Source of the DNA: Paenibacillus sp. PCH8
GTDB lineage: Bacteria > Bacillota > Bacilli > Paenibacillales > Paenibacillaceae
DNA length: 64,000 nt
Reading direction: 5' to 3'
Assembly: GCF_002968835.1 (NCBI RefSeq)
Contig: NZ_PKQK01000004.1
Location: 310,001-374,000 of the forward strand
This document shows, piece after piece, positions 42,280 to 51,636 of this stretch. Below the pieces are notes generated by a model. That model was not told the origin of the DNA. It made no database searches and worked only from the letters and a program-made list of their open reading frames with translations. Every line of letters begins with the position of its first letter. Position 1 is the stretch's first letter. A program made the position numbers and the translations under genes.

Positions 42280-45075
42280 ATGACAAACCCAAAGACAGCA
42301 CACCTGATCTCGCATACCCACTGGGATCGCGAATGGTATATGCCCTATGAACATCATCACGTATTACTTGTTGAACTGATGGACAAGCTGCTCGATACGC
42401 TCGATCAGGACCCGGAGTATCGTTATTTCCATCTGGACGGACAGACGATTATACGCGAGGACTATTTACAGGTTCGCCCGGATCAACAGGAGAGACTTGA
42501 CCGTTATATTCGGGAAGGTCGCATTCATTTTGGCCCATGGTATGTATTGCAGGATGAATTCTTGACGAGCAGTGAGGCCAACTTGCGGAACCTGCTCATT
42601 GGTCATCGGGATGCCAAACCGTTCGGCGTAATATCCAAAACCGGATATTTTCCTGACTCGTTCGGAAATATGGGACAGGCTCCGCAGATTTTGCAACAGG
42701 CGGATATTCAGAATGCGATCTTTGGACGCGGGGTTAAGCCTACGGGATTCAATAACGCTGTAGTGGATACAGATTCGTATGAATCCCCGTATTCGGAGAT
42801 GATCTGGCGTTCCCCGGACGGTTCGGAAGTGCTCGGGATTCTGTTCGCGAATTGGTATTGCAACGGGATGGAAGTTCCGGTTGATCCTGAGAAAGCTCGG
42901 GCGTATTGGGACAAAAACCTGGAGGATGCCGAGAAGTTCGCTTCGACTTCGCATCTATTGTTCATGAATGGGTGTGACCACCAGCCGATTCAGACGGATC
43001 TGCCTGAGGCACTCCGCGTAGCTTCCGAACTCTACCCGGATGTGGAATTTGTCCATTCCAACTTTGATGATTATATCGAGTCCGTGTCTCAGAATGTTCC
43101 TGAACATCTGGCGACGATTGAAGGGGAGCTGCGAAGTCAGCACACAGACGGTTGGGGGACATTGGTCAATACTGCCTCGGCTCGTGTGTATTTGAAACAA
43201 TTGAATCAGCAGGGACAGACGTTGCTTGAAAAGGTAGCTGAGCCGCTGGCGGCGATGGCGCATGTGGCCGGGGTCAAAGAATACCCGCATCATCTGCTGA
43301 CACATGCCTGGAAGATGCTGATGCAGAACCACCCGCATGATAGCATCTGCGGATGTAGTGTGGACGAAGTACATCGCGAGATGGTAACGCGTTTTGCCAA
43401 GAGCAGACAGTTGACGGAGAAGCTGGTATCCCAGACTTCACAGGCCATTGCAGAATCCATTCGTGGGCAACAGACGGAAGCCTGGGGTGAGGATGCGGTG
43501 TTGTTCACCGTGTTTAACACAGCGGGCTGGACGCGCAGCGGAGTTATAGAGCAAGAACTAATCGTGGATAAAGCGTTCTTCCCGGAAGGGCCTGATCCAC
43601 AGACCCTCGCCAAACGATTGGAAGAGAAGGCATTGTCAGCGTATCAACTTGTTGATGCAGATGGGCGTACGACTGAGGCAGAAGTGGTGGATCTCGGGGC
43701 ACATTTCGGTTATGAGCTTCCGAAAGATCGTTTTCGCCAGCCGTATATGGCGCGTAAGGTGAAAGTGATTTTCCAGGCGGTGGATGTACCTGCACTTGGT
43801 TACCAAACGTATGGTCTTGTACCTATTATCCAGAACACGGCGAACGCAGTGACAGCCGATTCATCAAGCGATTCGGTTGGGGTGGAAAATAACATGATGG
43901 AGAACCGTCATGTACGAGTCACTGTTGAGCATAACGGTACCGTAACCATCGAGGATAAAACATCGGGTGCTGAATATAAAGGATTGAATGCATACGAAGA
44001 TACCGGAGATATCGGTAATGAATATGTGTATCGTCAGCCTGAGGGTGAAGGTTTGCTCACGACAGAGCATCTGAAGGCAGAACTGCGGTTGGTGGAACAA
44101 TCCGCCTATCGTGCCGTGATGGAAAGTGTGCTGTATTGGGAGATTCCGGCGGGGGCTGATGAGCGCTTTGAGCTGGAGAAGCGTCAGATGGTTCCTTTTA
44201 CAGAACGGAAGGCGCAGCGTGTTAAGCATACGGTTGCGTTGACGATCACGACAATGTATACACTGGAAGCAGACAGCACCATAGTGAAGGTACGGACCAC
44301 TTTTAATAACCAAGCCAAGGATCACCGACTGCGCGCACTCTTTCCATCCGGATTGGTGACAGAAGATCACTATGCGGATTCCATCTTTGAAGTTGCCAAA
44401 CGTTCCAATACACCGGCCAAAGAATGGGTGAATCCGAGTAATGCCCAGCACCAGCAAGCCTTTGTACATGTAACCGATGGCAGCCATGGGCTGATGATCG
44501 CGAACAAGGGTCTGAATGAGTATGAAATTCTGCAACATGACGAGGGAAGTACGATTGCGGTTACGCTACTTCGAGCTTCTTCGGAGCTGGGAGATTGGGG
44601 TGTCTTTGAAACACCGGAGGCTCAATGTCTTGGACCACAGACCGTGGAATATGCGATTATTCCATATGAAGGAGATGCCGCACAGTCAGGAGCGTGTGCA
44701 ACCGCTTATATGTATCCGATCCCGTGGACGACAGTGCAGTTGGGGCCGCTCGCATATACATTTGAGCAAGAAGGTCATAATCGAGCTGATGAGCATAAGA
44801 TTGAACTTCCATTAACCAAGCAATGGCTTGGTTGGAATGAGCAAGGTTCGACCCTCGCCTTCTCCACGCTGAAAATGGCAGAGGAAACCGGAGATTTGAT
44901 TGCCCGATGGTATAATCTGGACTGCAATCCGGTTGAATTGAACGTGCAGCCTGGATTTGAATGTGTCTCCGTCTATGAAAGTGATGTACTAGAGCGGAAG
45001 AACGATATGTTGGAGGGTCACAGCCAGACGATATCGGGATATAAAATTATTACACAAGGTTATGCGCTGAGTTAA
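42280..45075 (+). CDS. GH38 alpha-mannosidase
   Basis: Cytosolic alpha-mannosidase of 931 residues, similar in size to E. coli MngB and the streptococcal GH38 enzyme. The metal site motif HTHWDREWY is at residues 12-20 and the predicted nucleophile is Asp126 in GYFPDSFGNMG. LMNGCDHQP and the GH38 middle-domain sequence NHPHDSICGCSVDEVH follow; the C-terminal half is the family's beta-rich domain. With GH125 it would dismantle imported alpha-mannosides stepwise (established pairing in Firmicutes). It is last in the operon, 17 bases after the permease, and followed by a terminator. Confidence 0.93.
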   Translation: MTNPKTAHLISHTHWDREWYMPYEHHHVLLVELMDKLLDTLDQDPEYRYFHLDGQTIIREDYLQVRPDQQERLDRYIREGRIHFGPWYVLQDEFLTSSEANLRNLLIGHRDAKPFGVISKTGYFPDSFGNMGQAPQILQQADIQNAIFGRGVKPTGFNNAVVDTDSYESPYSEMIWRSPDGSEVLGILFANWYCNGMEVPVDPEKARAYWDKNLEDAEKFASTSHLLFMNGCDHQPIQTDLPEALRVASELYPDVEFVHSNFDDYIESVSQNVPEHLATIEGELRSQHTDGWGTLVNTASARVYLKQLNQQGQTLLEKVAEPLAAMAHVAGVKEYPHHLLTHAWKMLMQNHPHDSICGCSVDEVHREMVTRFAKSRQLTEKLVSQTSQAIAESIRGQQTEAWGEDAVLFTVFNTAGWTRSGVIEQELIVDKAFFPEGPDPQTLAKRLEEKALSAYQLVDADGRTTEAEVVDLGAHFGYELPKDRFRQPYMARKVKVIFQAVDVPALGYQTYGLVPIIQNTANAVTADSSSDSVGVENNMMENRHVRVTVEHNGTVTIEDKTSGAEYKGLNAYEDTGDIGNEYVYRQPEGEGLLTTEHLKAELRLVEQSAYRAVMESVLYWEIPAGADERFELEKRQMVPFTERKAQRVKHTVALTITTMYTLEADSTIVKVRTTFNNQAKDHRLRALFPSGLVTEDHYADSIFEVAKRSNTPAKEWVNPSNAQHQQAFVHVTDGSHGLMIANKGLNEYEILQHDEGSTIAVTLLRASSELGDWGVFETPEAQCLGPQTVEYAIIPYEGDAAQSGACATAYMYPIPWTTVQLGPLAYTFEQEGHNRADEHKIELPLTKQWLGWNEQGSTLAFSTLKMAEETGDLIARWYNLDCNPVELNVQPGFECVSVYESDVLERKNDMLEGHSQTISGYKIITQGYALS

Positions 45076-45140
45076 TTATAGCGATTCAAAACAAATTAGA
45101 AATGTCTAGTTCACCATAACGTGGTATCGACGAACAGGGC

Positions 45141-45179
45141 AAAAATCCACTGAAATTCACGATTTCAGTGGATTTTTTT
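45141..45179 (+). terminator. Terminator of the mannoside operon
   Basis: AAATCCACTGAAA and TTTCAGTGGATTTTTTT form a perfect stem with a T-run. Confidence 0.88.
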
Positions 45180-45278
45180 GTTTTATTGGAATAAAGTTCG
45201 TTCTAACCCTGAAGTCAAGAACAAGAGCTTGCTCCGATTCCTGAATAGGCATATTGATTCTCTATTCCCGATTACAGC

Positions 45279-45896
45279 TCAAAGTGGAGGAGAGACTTGT
45301 AAACACTTTTGCATAAATATAACTTTCCGAAACCCTGCATGTACTGTAAAAGGGCCAGATTTAAGTTCTTTTTGGATGACATAGCCGATTCGTTCATATA
45401 ATTTTTGTGCTGACGGATTCGTATCCACAACCTCCAGATTAATTCGGGTTATTTGCTTATTTTTTGCAACTTGCTCCAGTTCGGTTAATAACAATCGGCC
45501 TATACCCTTGCCACGAGCTTCTTCAATTACAACAATAGGGTCAATGTGCATGACGTTCTCAGGATATAGATGAAATTTCAGATAGAATTTATACAGGAAA
45601 AATCGCCAAGTCGCTACAATCGGAGGAAAAACGTTCCGAAAAGCGATATGATTAGCTGGTGTGAATGCCTTCTTGCCTACATTGTATCCGAGGAATCCAA
45701 CCACCTTTTCATCGCTTGTAGCATAGATGCCCTGTTCAAATTGAATGGATTGAGATAATAGTTTCACGGCTTGATCTTTCGTTTGGGCATGAAACCAAAG
45801 ATATTTTACTTTCAATGGAAAAGCTTCATAAAATAAATGGGAAACTTGTGCTTGTTGATGTAGATTGAGCTGGTGTGTAATTATAATTTGTTTCAT
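45279..45896 (-). CDS. GNAT-family N-acetyltransferase
   Basis: Acetyltransferase of 205 residues. The acetyl-CoA binding motif A reads IVVIEEARGKGIGRLLLTEL, followed by INLEVVDTNPSAQKLYERIGY. The substrate is unknown. GGGGGTGATC before ATG 45896 supports this start; the longer open frame to 46085 runs into the divergent gene and lacks GNAT character. It is divergent from the AraC gene at 46080. Confidence 0.88.
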   Translation of the reverse strand: MKQIIITHQLNLHQQAQVSHLFYEAFPLKVKYLWFHAQTKDQAVKLLSQSIQFEQGIYATSDEKVVGFLGYNVGKKAFTPANHIAFRNVFPPIVATWRFFLYKFYLKFHLYPENVMHIDPIVVIEEARGKGIGRLLLTELEQVAKNKQITRINLEVVDTNPSAQKLYERIGYVIQKELKSGPFTVHAGFRKVIFMQKCLQVSPPL

Positions 45897-46079
45897 TCCG
45901 ATCACCCCCATCTGTAATTTAGGATTCATCAAGGCTGTTGTTTCATATCTCCATTCTCCTAAAATGTATGGGGTTGAACAATGCACATTTCTTAGTGTTA
46001 CGGGTAGATTTCTTAGAACCTGGTACTCGTGCAAGTCGCCTAATATCAGTTGGGTTTGAATGAGAGGTGGAGATAACGG

Positions 46080-47384
46080 ATGCATAGCATGAAAGATTCG
46101 ATCCCCAATGATCCTATTAAAGTACAGTTTCTACATGTTAAGGATGAGCCGTTTCGATGGGTTAATTCTATAGAAGTGGTGATCGTACTGGAAGGCAGTA
46201 TCCAGGTGTCCATTGCAGATGAGCAGAGGATATTAGGTTCGGGTGCAATAGAAATTTTCAATATCAATCAAGTTCATCGTCTATGGCAGACCCATGAGAA
46301 CAATGTAATACTCCAACTCAACATGGATGCGGAGTTCGCAGAGGACCATGTACCTGAATTGCCTAAAGTCTGGTATGTTCACGAATTTAACGCTGGAAGT
46401 TATTTGGGTTCAGAAAGAACCAAAGAAATCATTAAAACGATCTGTACTTCCATATCTCCAATGATATACAAGAGTGAAGTGCCGTGGAAAACGTATAAGG
46501 AGACAGTCAAACGCCTGTTAGAGCTACTCTTGGAAAATTTTGATTTTAGGAGAAAATACCAAGGGAATCCGACAAAGCTGCAGCGAATAGAAAAAATATA
46601 CGATTATTTATTTCATAACAGGGGGTACATCAACAAAGTGTCTCTGCATGATATCTCCAAAAATACAGAGGAGTATCTGAATCTGGATTATTTATCATCA
46701 CAGTTCAAGCTATTGATAGGAGATACCTTTCAAAATTTACTGCATTACTTACGAATTGAGCACGCCATTAAACAATTATTAACGACAGATCTCAGTCTGG
46801 TAGATATTTCTATGGAGAGCGGATTCTCTGCGCCCAGATTCTTTTATCAGCAATTTAATAAAATGTTCCCCGAGGGACCGAAAGAGTTTCGCAAGCAACA
46901 CAAAAAGAAGCAAGAGGTGATAGAACACAGCAGGATAACGTTAGATCCAACAACGATAATTCAGCGGCACAGGGAGTTGTTTGGTAACTATGAGGTAATA
47001 GAAGTTGAGCACAATAGGTGGATTAGATTCGATCTATTCCGAACGGAGAATTCAAAATCTGCTTCCATGTATATGATGGACATTCCGAAACTGCTTCAAG
47101 ATAACTCACGTGAATATCTTGAAATGATTCTTCAGGTGAATAATGTAGATCCATCCAACGTGTTTGGATTTGGAGACACTTCGGATCTGCTGTACAGAGA
47201 TATTGAAGTGTTGACATGGATTATGGACAGATTGAGGGAGAATAATGTTTTTCCGGTATTTATCATCGATACGAGCAGTGGAGCTATTCCCGAACGGATG
47301 ACATCACTACAGCGACTATTCAAGCACTATGCGTATGTAAATGGTGAAGAGTATTTAAAGGGGTGGAAAATAGAATTTCAATAA
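46080..47384 (+). CDS. AraC-family regulator with C-terminal glycosidase-like remnant
   Basis: Protein of 434 residues. An N-terminal cupin (IEVVIVLEGSIQVSIADEQRI) is followed by an AraC HTH near 190-290 (LVDISMESGFSAPRFFYQQF, KMFPEGPKEFRKQHKKK). A third domain of about 130 residues then runs to the end (FDLFRTENSKSASMYMMDIP; PVFIIDTSSGAIPE; GWKIEFQ). Larger relatives in Paenibacillus and Streptococcus fuse AraC to a GH39-like barrel; this C-terminal part may be a shortened version of that sensor (inference). GGTGG nine bases before ATG 46080 sets the start. Likely a sugar-responsive activator; target not evident. Confidence 0.82.
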   Translation: MHSMKDSIPNDPIKVQFLHVKDEPFRWVNSIEVVIVLEGSIQVSIADEQRILGSGAIEIFNINQVHRLWQTHENNVILQLNMDAEFAEDHVPELPKVWYVHEFNAGSYLGSERTKEIIKTICTSISPMIYKSEVPWKTYKETVKRLLELLLENFDFRRKYQGNPTKLQRIEKIYDYLFHNRGYINKVSLHDISKNTEEYLNLDYLSSQFKLLIGDTFQNLLHYLRIEHAIKQLLTTDLSLVDISMESGFSAPRFFYQQFNKMFPEGPKEFRKQHKKKQEVIEHSRITLDPTTIIQRHRELFGNYEVIEVEHNRWIRFDLFRTENSKSASMYMMDIPKLLQDNSREYLEMILQVNNVDPSNVFGFGDTSDLLYRDIEVLTWIMDRLRENNVFPVFIIDTSSGAIPERMTSLQRLFKHYAYVNGEEYLKGWKIEFQ

Positions 47385-47533
47385 AAATGTGCGTGGATAT
47401 ATGAATGTCTACAACAATAAGATGTCGTGATATTATACATTTAATGTCGTAAGTACCTATTAAAAATAGATGAAGTCTATGATAACTTATAGATAAATGT
47501 CAGAATATTATATAGTATGGAGGTAAGATAACA

Positions 47534-48538
47534 GTGACCATTCGAATTGGAAAAATTAGCTTGTGGCATGTGCATGCCTGGGATTATATTAAACAGGCGC
47601 AGGAACATGAAGATACGGTGATTGCGGCCGTGTGGGATGAAGATGTGAAGCGGGGTCAGGAAGCAGCTGATCGCTTGAATGTACCATTCTACGCTTCGCT
47701 CGAAGACATGCTGGCGAAGGGCGATATCGATGCCGTTATTGTTGATGCACCAACCCGTAACCATGAAGAAGTGATTACTGCTGCTGCACAAGCAGGCAAA
47801 CACATTTTCACCGAGAAAGTGATTGCTTCAACACAATCGGAAGCGGCGATAATTCTGAATGTGGTGCAGGCAAACAAGGTCAAAATGACGGTCTCCTTGC
47901 CACGTCTGAATGCAGGCTATACGTTAACAATTCAGGATGTGCTTCATCAGGGGTTATTGGGTAAAGTGACTTATGTCAGAGCGCGTTTATCCCATGACGG
48001 AGCGATTACCAACTGGTTACCTGAACACTTCTATGATCTGAAGGATTGTCAAGGCGGAGCACTAATTGATCTCGGCTGTCATCCCATGTGTCTGGCTAAC
48101 CTTTTCCTTGGTCAGCAAGTCACGGCTGTCAACGCGAACTTCGGTTATATTACAGGAAAAGAAGTGGAAGATAATGCGGTGGCCACCTTGTTTACGGATT
48201 CTGGAGCGATCGGCGTCGTTGAAGCAGGTTTTGTGAACAGCCACTCTCCATTTACGATTGAGGTTCATGGTACGGAAGGCACACTTCTGTACGGAACACC
48301 GGACGATAAACTATTGATACGCACGAAAGCAGCGCAGGGGCCATATCAGGAGTGGACTGAACTTCCTTTGTCAGATCAAAGAGAAAGCGCATTCAATCAA
48401 TGGATTGCACATATCCAAAACGATACAGAGGCAACTGAAAATGTGCAGATCGCAATGGAGCTAACTCGCTTGATGGAAGCGGCTAATCAGTCTGCCAGAG
48501 AAGGGCGTAGAATCGCGCTGAATGAGTTGAAGGGTTAG
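47534..48538 (+). CDS. Gfo/Idh/MocA-family oxidoreductase
   Basis: NAD(P)-dependent sugar or inositol-type dehydrogenase of 334 residues. The N-terminal Rossmann fold covers about 1-120; the catalytic-region motif EKVIAST corresponds to the usual EKP. GGALIDLGCHPM is the family's conserved Gly-Gly-...-Asp-...-His segment. GTG 47534 is preceded by GGAGGTAAG. It is followed by an AraC gene and another Gfo/Idh/MocA gene, all co-directional, so a three-gene unit for one sugar derivative is likely. Confidence 0.9.
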   Translation: MTIRIGKISLWHVHAWDYIKQAQEHEDTVIAAVWDEDVKRGQEAADRLNVPFYASLEDMLAKGDIDAVIVDAPTRNHEEVITAAAQAGKHIFTEKVIASTQSEAAIILNVVQANKVKMTVSLPRLNAGYTLTIQDVLHQGLLGKVTYVRARLSHDGAITNWLPEHFYDLKDCQGGALIDLGCHPMCLANLFLGQQVTAVNANFGYITGKEVEDNAVATLFTDSGAIGVVEAGFVNSHSPFTIEVHGTEGTLLYGTPDDKLLIRTKAAQGPYQEWTELPLSDQRESAFNQWIAHIQNDTEATENVQIAMELTRLMEAANQSAREGRRIALNELKG

Positions 48539-48567
48539 GTTTCTGAATGAATTAAAGAGTTAGGTTC
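48518..48567 (+). repeat. 25-bp imperfect tandem duplication at a gene end
   Basis: CTGAATGAGTTGAAGGGTTA... (48518-48542) is followed immediately by CTGAATGAATTAAAGAGTTA... (48543-48567), identical at 21 of 25 positions. The first copy encodes the last codons (LNELKG, stop) of the dehydrogenase; the second lies just upstream of the next gene's ribosome binding site. It looks like a local slippage duplication that has since diverged. Confidence 0.85.
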
Positions 48568-48586
48568 ATGAAGGAGGTGTACAATC

Positions 48587-49510
48587 TTGAGCCTGTACGT
48601 TTATGAGAAAATGCTTGAACGGCAGGATCTTCTGGAGAGACTGGATATTTCAATCGTGTGGGGACATTATGAGATTCGCGTGATGCGATTTCATCTGACC
48701 TCCTTTCCGGCAGGCCGGATTGTGGATTTCCATAATCATGCGGAGTTCGAGTTCCATTTTATTCCGAGAGGGAAAGGTAAAGTCATTCTTGATGATCAGA
48801 CACATGCACTCTCGGAAGGTATGCTGTATCTGACTGGACCCGGCGTCGTTCATTATCAGGAGGCAGACGCCCAAGAGGATATGGATGAACTATGCCTCCA
48901 TGTGGATATCATTTACAAGCCAAGAGAGCATGTCGATCCATGGGAAGCCGCTGAATCAGAGGAAACCATGGAGAAGTTGAGAACGCTTCCACATACGCCG
49001 GTGAATGATTATCATCGGGCGATGTATTGTTTTTTGGAAGCCTATGAGGCGTGTGATCACAAATGGATGGGGTATTATACGTCGATTAAACAACTGGTTA
49101 TTAGCATATTACTCAAAACCGTGAGAGCCTATGATACCGGGGGAATACGACCGGAAGCGCCTGTCCGGGATATGTCGGTGTATCGCTATGACTATGCTGT
49201 GCAGTATATGGAAGCGAATCATCCTACAGTGGTCACGTTGGAGCATGTAGCGGAGAAACTTCATATCAGTAGCAGGCAGTTGCAGCGGATCTTCTATCAA
49301 GTACAGCCAGATATTCCGTTCAGCCGCGCACTTGAAGATATTCGTCTACGCGCCGTGTGCCGCAATCTGGAGGAAAGTAACGTGTCCATTGAACAGATCG
49401 CTCTTGCTTCAGGATTTAACAACGCCAATTATTTGCATGCTGTTTTTCGGAAACGGCTGGGGATGACCCCGTCGACTTTTCGTAAAATGAAACAACCAAT
49501 ACTGAAGTGA
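48587..49510 (+). CDS. AraC-family regulator with N-terminal cupin
   Basis: Transcription factor of 307 residues. The sensing cupin shows FPAGRIVDFHNHAEFEFHFI and GKGKVILDDQTHALSEGMLY. The C-terminal HTH pair starts near 212 (VVTLEHVAEKLHISSRQLQRIF) and ends IALASGFNNANYLHAVFRKR, LGMTPSTFRKM. TTG 48587 follows AAGGAGGTG by eight bases. It sits between two Gfo/Idh/MocA genes and probably controls this unit in response to their substrate. Confidence 0.9.
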   Translation: MSLYVYEKMLERQDLLERLDISIVWGHYEIRVMRFHLTSFPAGRIVDFHNHAEFEFHFIPRGKGKVILDDQTHALSEGMLYLTGPGVVHYQEADAQEDMDELCLHVDIIYKPREHVDPWEAAESEETMEKLRTLPHTPVNDYHRAMYCFLEAYEACDHKWMGYYTSIKQLVISILLKTVRAYDTGGIRPEAPVRDMSVYRYDYAVQYMEANHPTVVTLEHVAEKLHISSRQLQRIFYQVQPDIPFSRALEDIRLRAVCRNLEESNVSIEQIALASGFNNANYLHAVFRKRLGMTPSTFRKMKQPILK

Positions 49511-49522
49511 GGGTGAATATAT

Positions 49523-50620
49523 ATGAGTAAAGTATATCGTATCGGAATTATCGGCTGTGGTGGGATCGCGAATGGTAAACATCTGCCGAGTCTGAGTAAA
49601 CTGGATAATGTTGAACTGGTGGCTTTCTGTGACATTGTGGAGGAACGTGCCACCGAAGCTCAGCAGAAATATGGTTCTTCGGAAGCCAAAGTATACACGG
49701 ATTACCTTGAATTGCTCAAGGACGAGTCACTGGACATTGTGCATGTGCTTACACCGAATATTTCTCATGCCGAGATTTCCATTGCTGCTCTGGAAGCAGG
49801 TAAACATGTCATGTGCGAGAAGCCAATGGCAAAGACATCTGCTGAAGCACAACTTATGCTGGAAGCGGCAGAGCGTACCGGCAAGAAACTGACGATTGGG
49901 TACAATAACCGTTTCAGAGAAGACAGTCAGTATTTGAAGAAAGTGTGCGAAGCGGGGGATCTGGGGAATATTTATTTTGCCAAAGCACATGCGATTAGAC
50001 GTAGAGCGGTACCAACCTGGGGTGTTTTCCTGGATGAGGAGAAGCAAGGTGGAGGTCCACTGATTGATATTGGTACGCACGCACTCGATCTGACGCTCTG
50101 GATGATGGATAACTATCAACCGAAAGTTGTTCTGGGCACGACTTATCATGAACTTTCGCAACGAGAAAATGCGGCCAATGCCTGGGGCCCGTGGGACCCG
50201 AAACAATTCTCGGTAGAGGATTCAGCTTTCGGTATGATTGTAATGGAAAATGGAGCAACGATCATGCTGGAATCCAGTTGGGCACTTAACTCACTGGACG
50301 TGGATGAGGCCAAATGCAGTTTGAGCGGCAGCGAAGCGGGTGCGGATATGAAGAACGGACTGCGCATCAATGGTGAGAAATTCAGCCGTCTATATACCAA
50401 CGAGATTGAACTGAGTGCAGGTGGGGTAGCTTTCTATGATGGTAAGAGCGAGAGCGCACCGGATGTGGAGATGAGAAAGTGGATTGAAGCCATTGAGAAC
50501 GATCATGAGCCAGTGGTCACACCGAAACAAGCGCTGGTTGTATCTCAGATCCTGGAAGCACTCTATGAATCTGCTCGCACAGGCAAGGCTGTATACTTGA
50601 ATAACGGCAGTGAAGCCTAG
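49523..50620 (+). CDS. Gfo/Idh/MocA-family oxidoreductase
   Basis: NAD(P)-dependent dehydrogenase of 365 residues. The Rossmann nucleotide-binding motif GIIGCGGIANGKHLPSL is at the N-terminus. CEKPMAKTSAEA carries the catalytic Lys-Pro, and GGGPLIDIGTHALDLTLWMM the conserved His region. It starts 13 bases after the AraC gene. Together with the enzyme at 47534 it may run an oxidation-reduction pair on a sugar, as seen where two such enzymes cooperate in epimerisation (inference). Confidence 0.92.
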   Translation: MSKVYRIGIIGCGGIANGKHLPSLSKLDNVELVAFCDIVEERATEAQQKYGSSEAKVYTDYLELLKDESLDIVHVLTPNISHAEISIAALEAGKHVMCEKPMAKTSAEAQLMLEAAERTGKKLTIGYNNRFREDSQYLKKVCEAGDLGNIYFAKAHAIRRRAVPTWGVFLDEEKQGGGPLIDIGTHALDLTLWMMDNYQPKVVLGTTYHELSQRENAANAWGPWDPKQFSVEDSAFGMIVMENGATIMLESSWALNSLDVDEAKCSLSGSEAGADMKNGLRINGEKFSRLYTNEIELSAGGVAFYDGKSESAPDVEMRKWIEAIENDHEPVVTPKQALVVSQILEALYESARTGKAVYLNNGSEA

Positions 50621-50666
50621 AAAAGAACAGAAAAACAGAAAAGAACAAAAAAACAGAGAAGAATAG
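50621..50666 (+). repeat. Short A-rich tandem repeat
   Basis: AAAAGAACAGAAAAACAG (50621-50638) and AAAAGAACAAAAAAACAG (50639-50656) are adjacent 18-bp copies with one difference, followed by a decayed third copy. They lie between the dehydrogenase stop codon and the terminator. Confidence 0.75.
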
Positions 50667-50674
50667 ATTACGGA

Positions 50675-50711
50675 ACCCGCTGTCCTGTTATATGGGACAG
50701 CGGTTTTTTTG
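50675..50711 (+). terminator. Terminator of the Gfo/AraC/Gfo unit
   Basis: CCGCTGTCC and GGACAGCGG with a short loop and seven Ts. Confidence 0.88.
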
Positions 50712-50798
50712 GTGTTATGGATACTGGCTATTGGTCCATACCAGACTCTATTTCGGCACATATGATGAGAGAAAAATGAGCTGAGAAGAGGTTGTGTC

Positions 50799-51512
50799 TT
50801 GACTAAACACAAAACGGGTTACGGTGTTTCCATTGTTGTATGTACCAATCGTCCGCAATTTTTTGAAAACATCCTGCAAAATTACAGTCGACAGCATTAT
50901 CGAAGCAAAGAGCTTATCATTATCCTGAATCATGACCGTATGAATCTGGCATTATATCAAAAGCGTGTTCGAAATCTTGCCAATGTTCATGTATATCAAG
51001 TCCCGGAGAGTATTTCATTAGGACAAAGCCTGAACGCCGGAATAACAAGGGCTCGCTTTTCGTTAATTGCCAAATTTGATGATGATGACTACTATTCGCC
51101 GTATTATTTAACAGAACAGGTAAGAGAACTTAGACGGACCAAAAGTGATATTGTGGGCAAACATTCGTGCCTGGTCTACTTGGGCGCGTCCAAGACACTG
51201 CTGGTCAGATCTCCTGCTGAAAAAAATAAACCAGTTGAATTTGTACAAGGGGGTACTCTCCTGTTCAAAAGGGAGGTCTTGAAAAAAGTCCGCTTCACGG
51301 ACCGTTCCATTGGGGAAGATGTAACCTTCCTGAGACAATGCAGGAAAAGAGGATTCAAAGCATATGCGACCTCACCGTTCAATTATGTCTATCACCGCAG
51401 ACAGAATAAAAAAAGTCATACGTGGAGAGCGGATGACAGCTTCTACCTGGAGGGAAGTACCAAGCTTGCAATTACGGAGGATTTCAGACCCTTTGCTAAT
51501 AAAAAGTTATAG
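50799..51512 (+). CDS. Family 2-type glycosyltransferase
   Basis: Cytosolic GT-A fold glycosyltransferase of 237 residues. The start VSIVVCTNRPQFFENILQNY is the nucleotide-sugar binding strand. FDDDDYYSP carries the metal-binding DxD, and GGTLLFKREV and IGEDVTFLRQCRKRGF (ED acceptor-side motif) follow. No membrane helix is present. The acceptor is unknown; similar short stand-alone enzymes in Bacilli decorate spore-coat or surface proteins (weak inference). TTG 50799 follows GAGAAGAGG. It stands alone between two terminators. Confidence 0.87.
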   Translation: MTKHKTGYGVSIVVCTNRPQFFENILQNYSRQHYRSKELIIILNHDRMNLALYQKRVRNLANVHVYQVPESISLGQSLNAGITRARFSLIAKFDDDDYYSPYYLTEQVRELRRTKSDIVGKHSCLVYLGASKTLLVRSPAEKNKPVEFVQGGTLLFKREVLKKVRFTDRSIGEDVTFLRQCRKRGFKAYATSPFNYVYHRRQNKKSHTWRADDSFYLEGSTKLAITEDFRPFANKKL

Positions 51513-51537
51513 AGGATACCACCAAATAGCGAAAGGG

Positions 51538-51572
51538 AAGATGCATCTGCTGTGTGTAGATGCGTCTTTTTT
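51538..51572 (+). terminator. Terminator after the glycosyltransferase gene
   Basis: AAGATGCATCT and AGATGCGTCTT pair around a nine-base loop and are followed by Ts. Confidence 0.82.
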
Positions 51573-51636
51573 GTGCCAAAATGGTTCAATTTGGATGTGG
51601 TGAAAAAAATATTTATGAATTTACTTGAAAAAAGTA

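Noticed and set aside
50621..50666. CRISPR-like repeat array
   Set aside because: The units are adjacent 18-bp A-rich copies with no spacers; this is simple tandem repetition.
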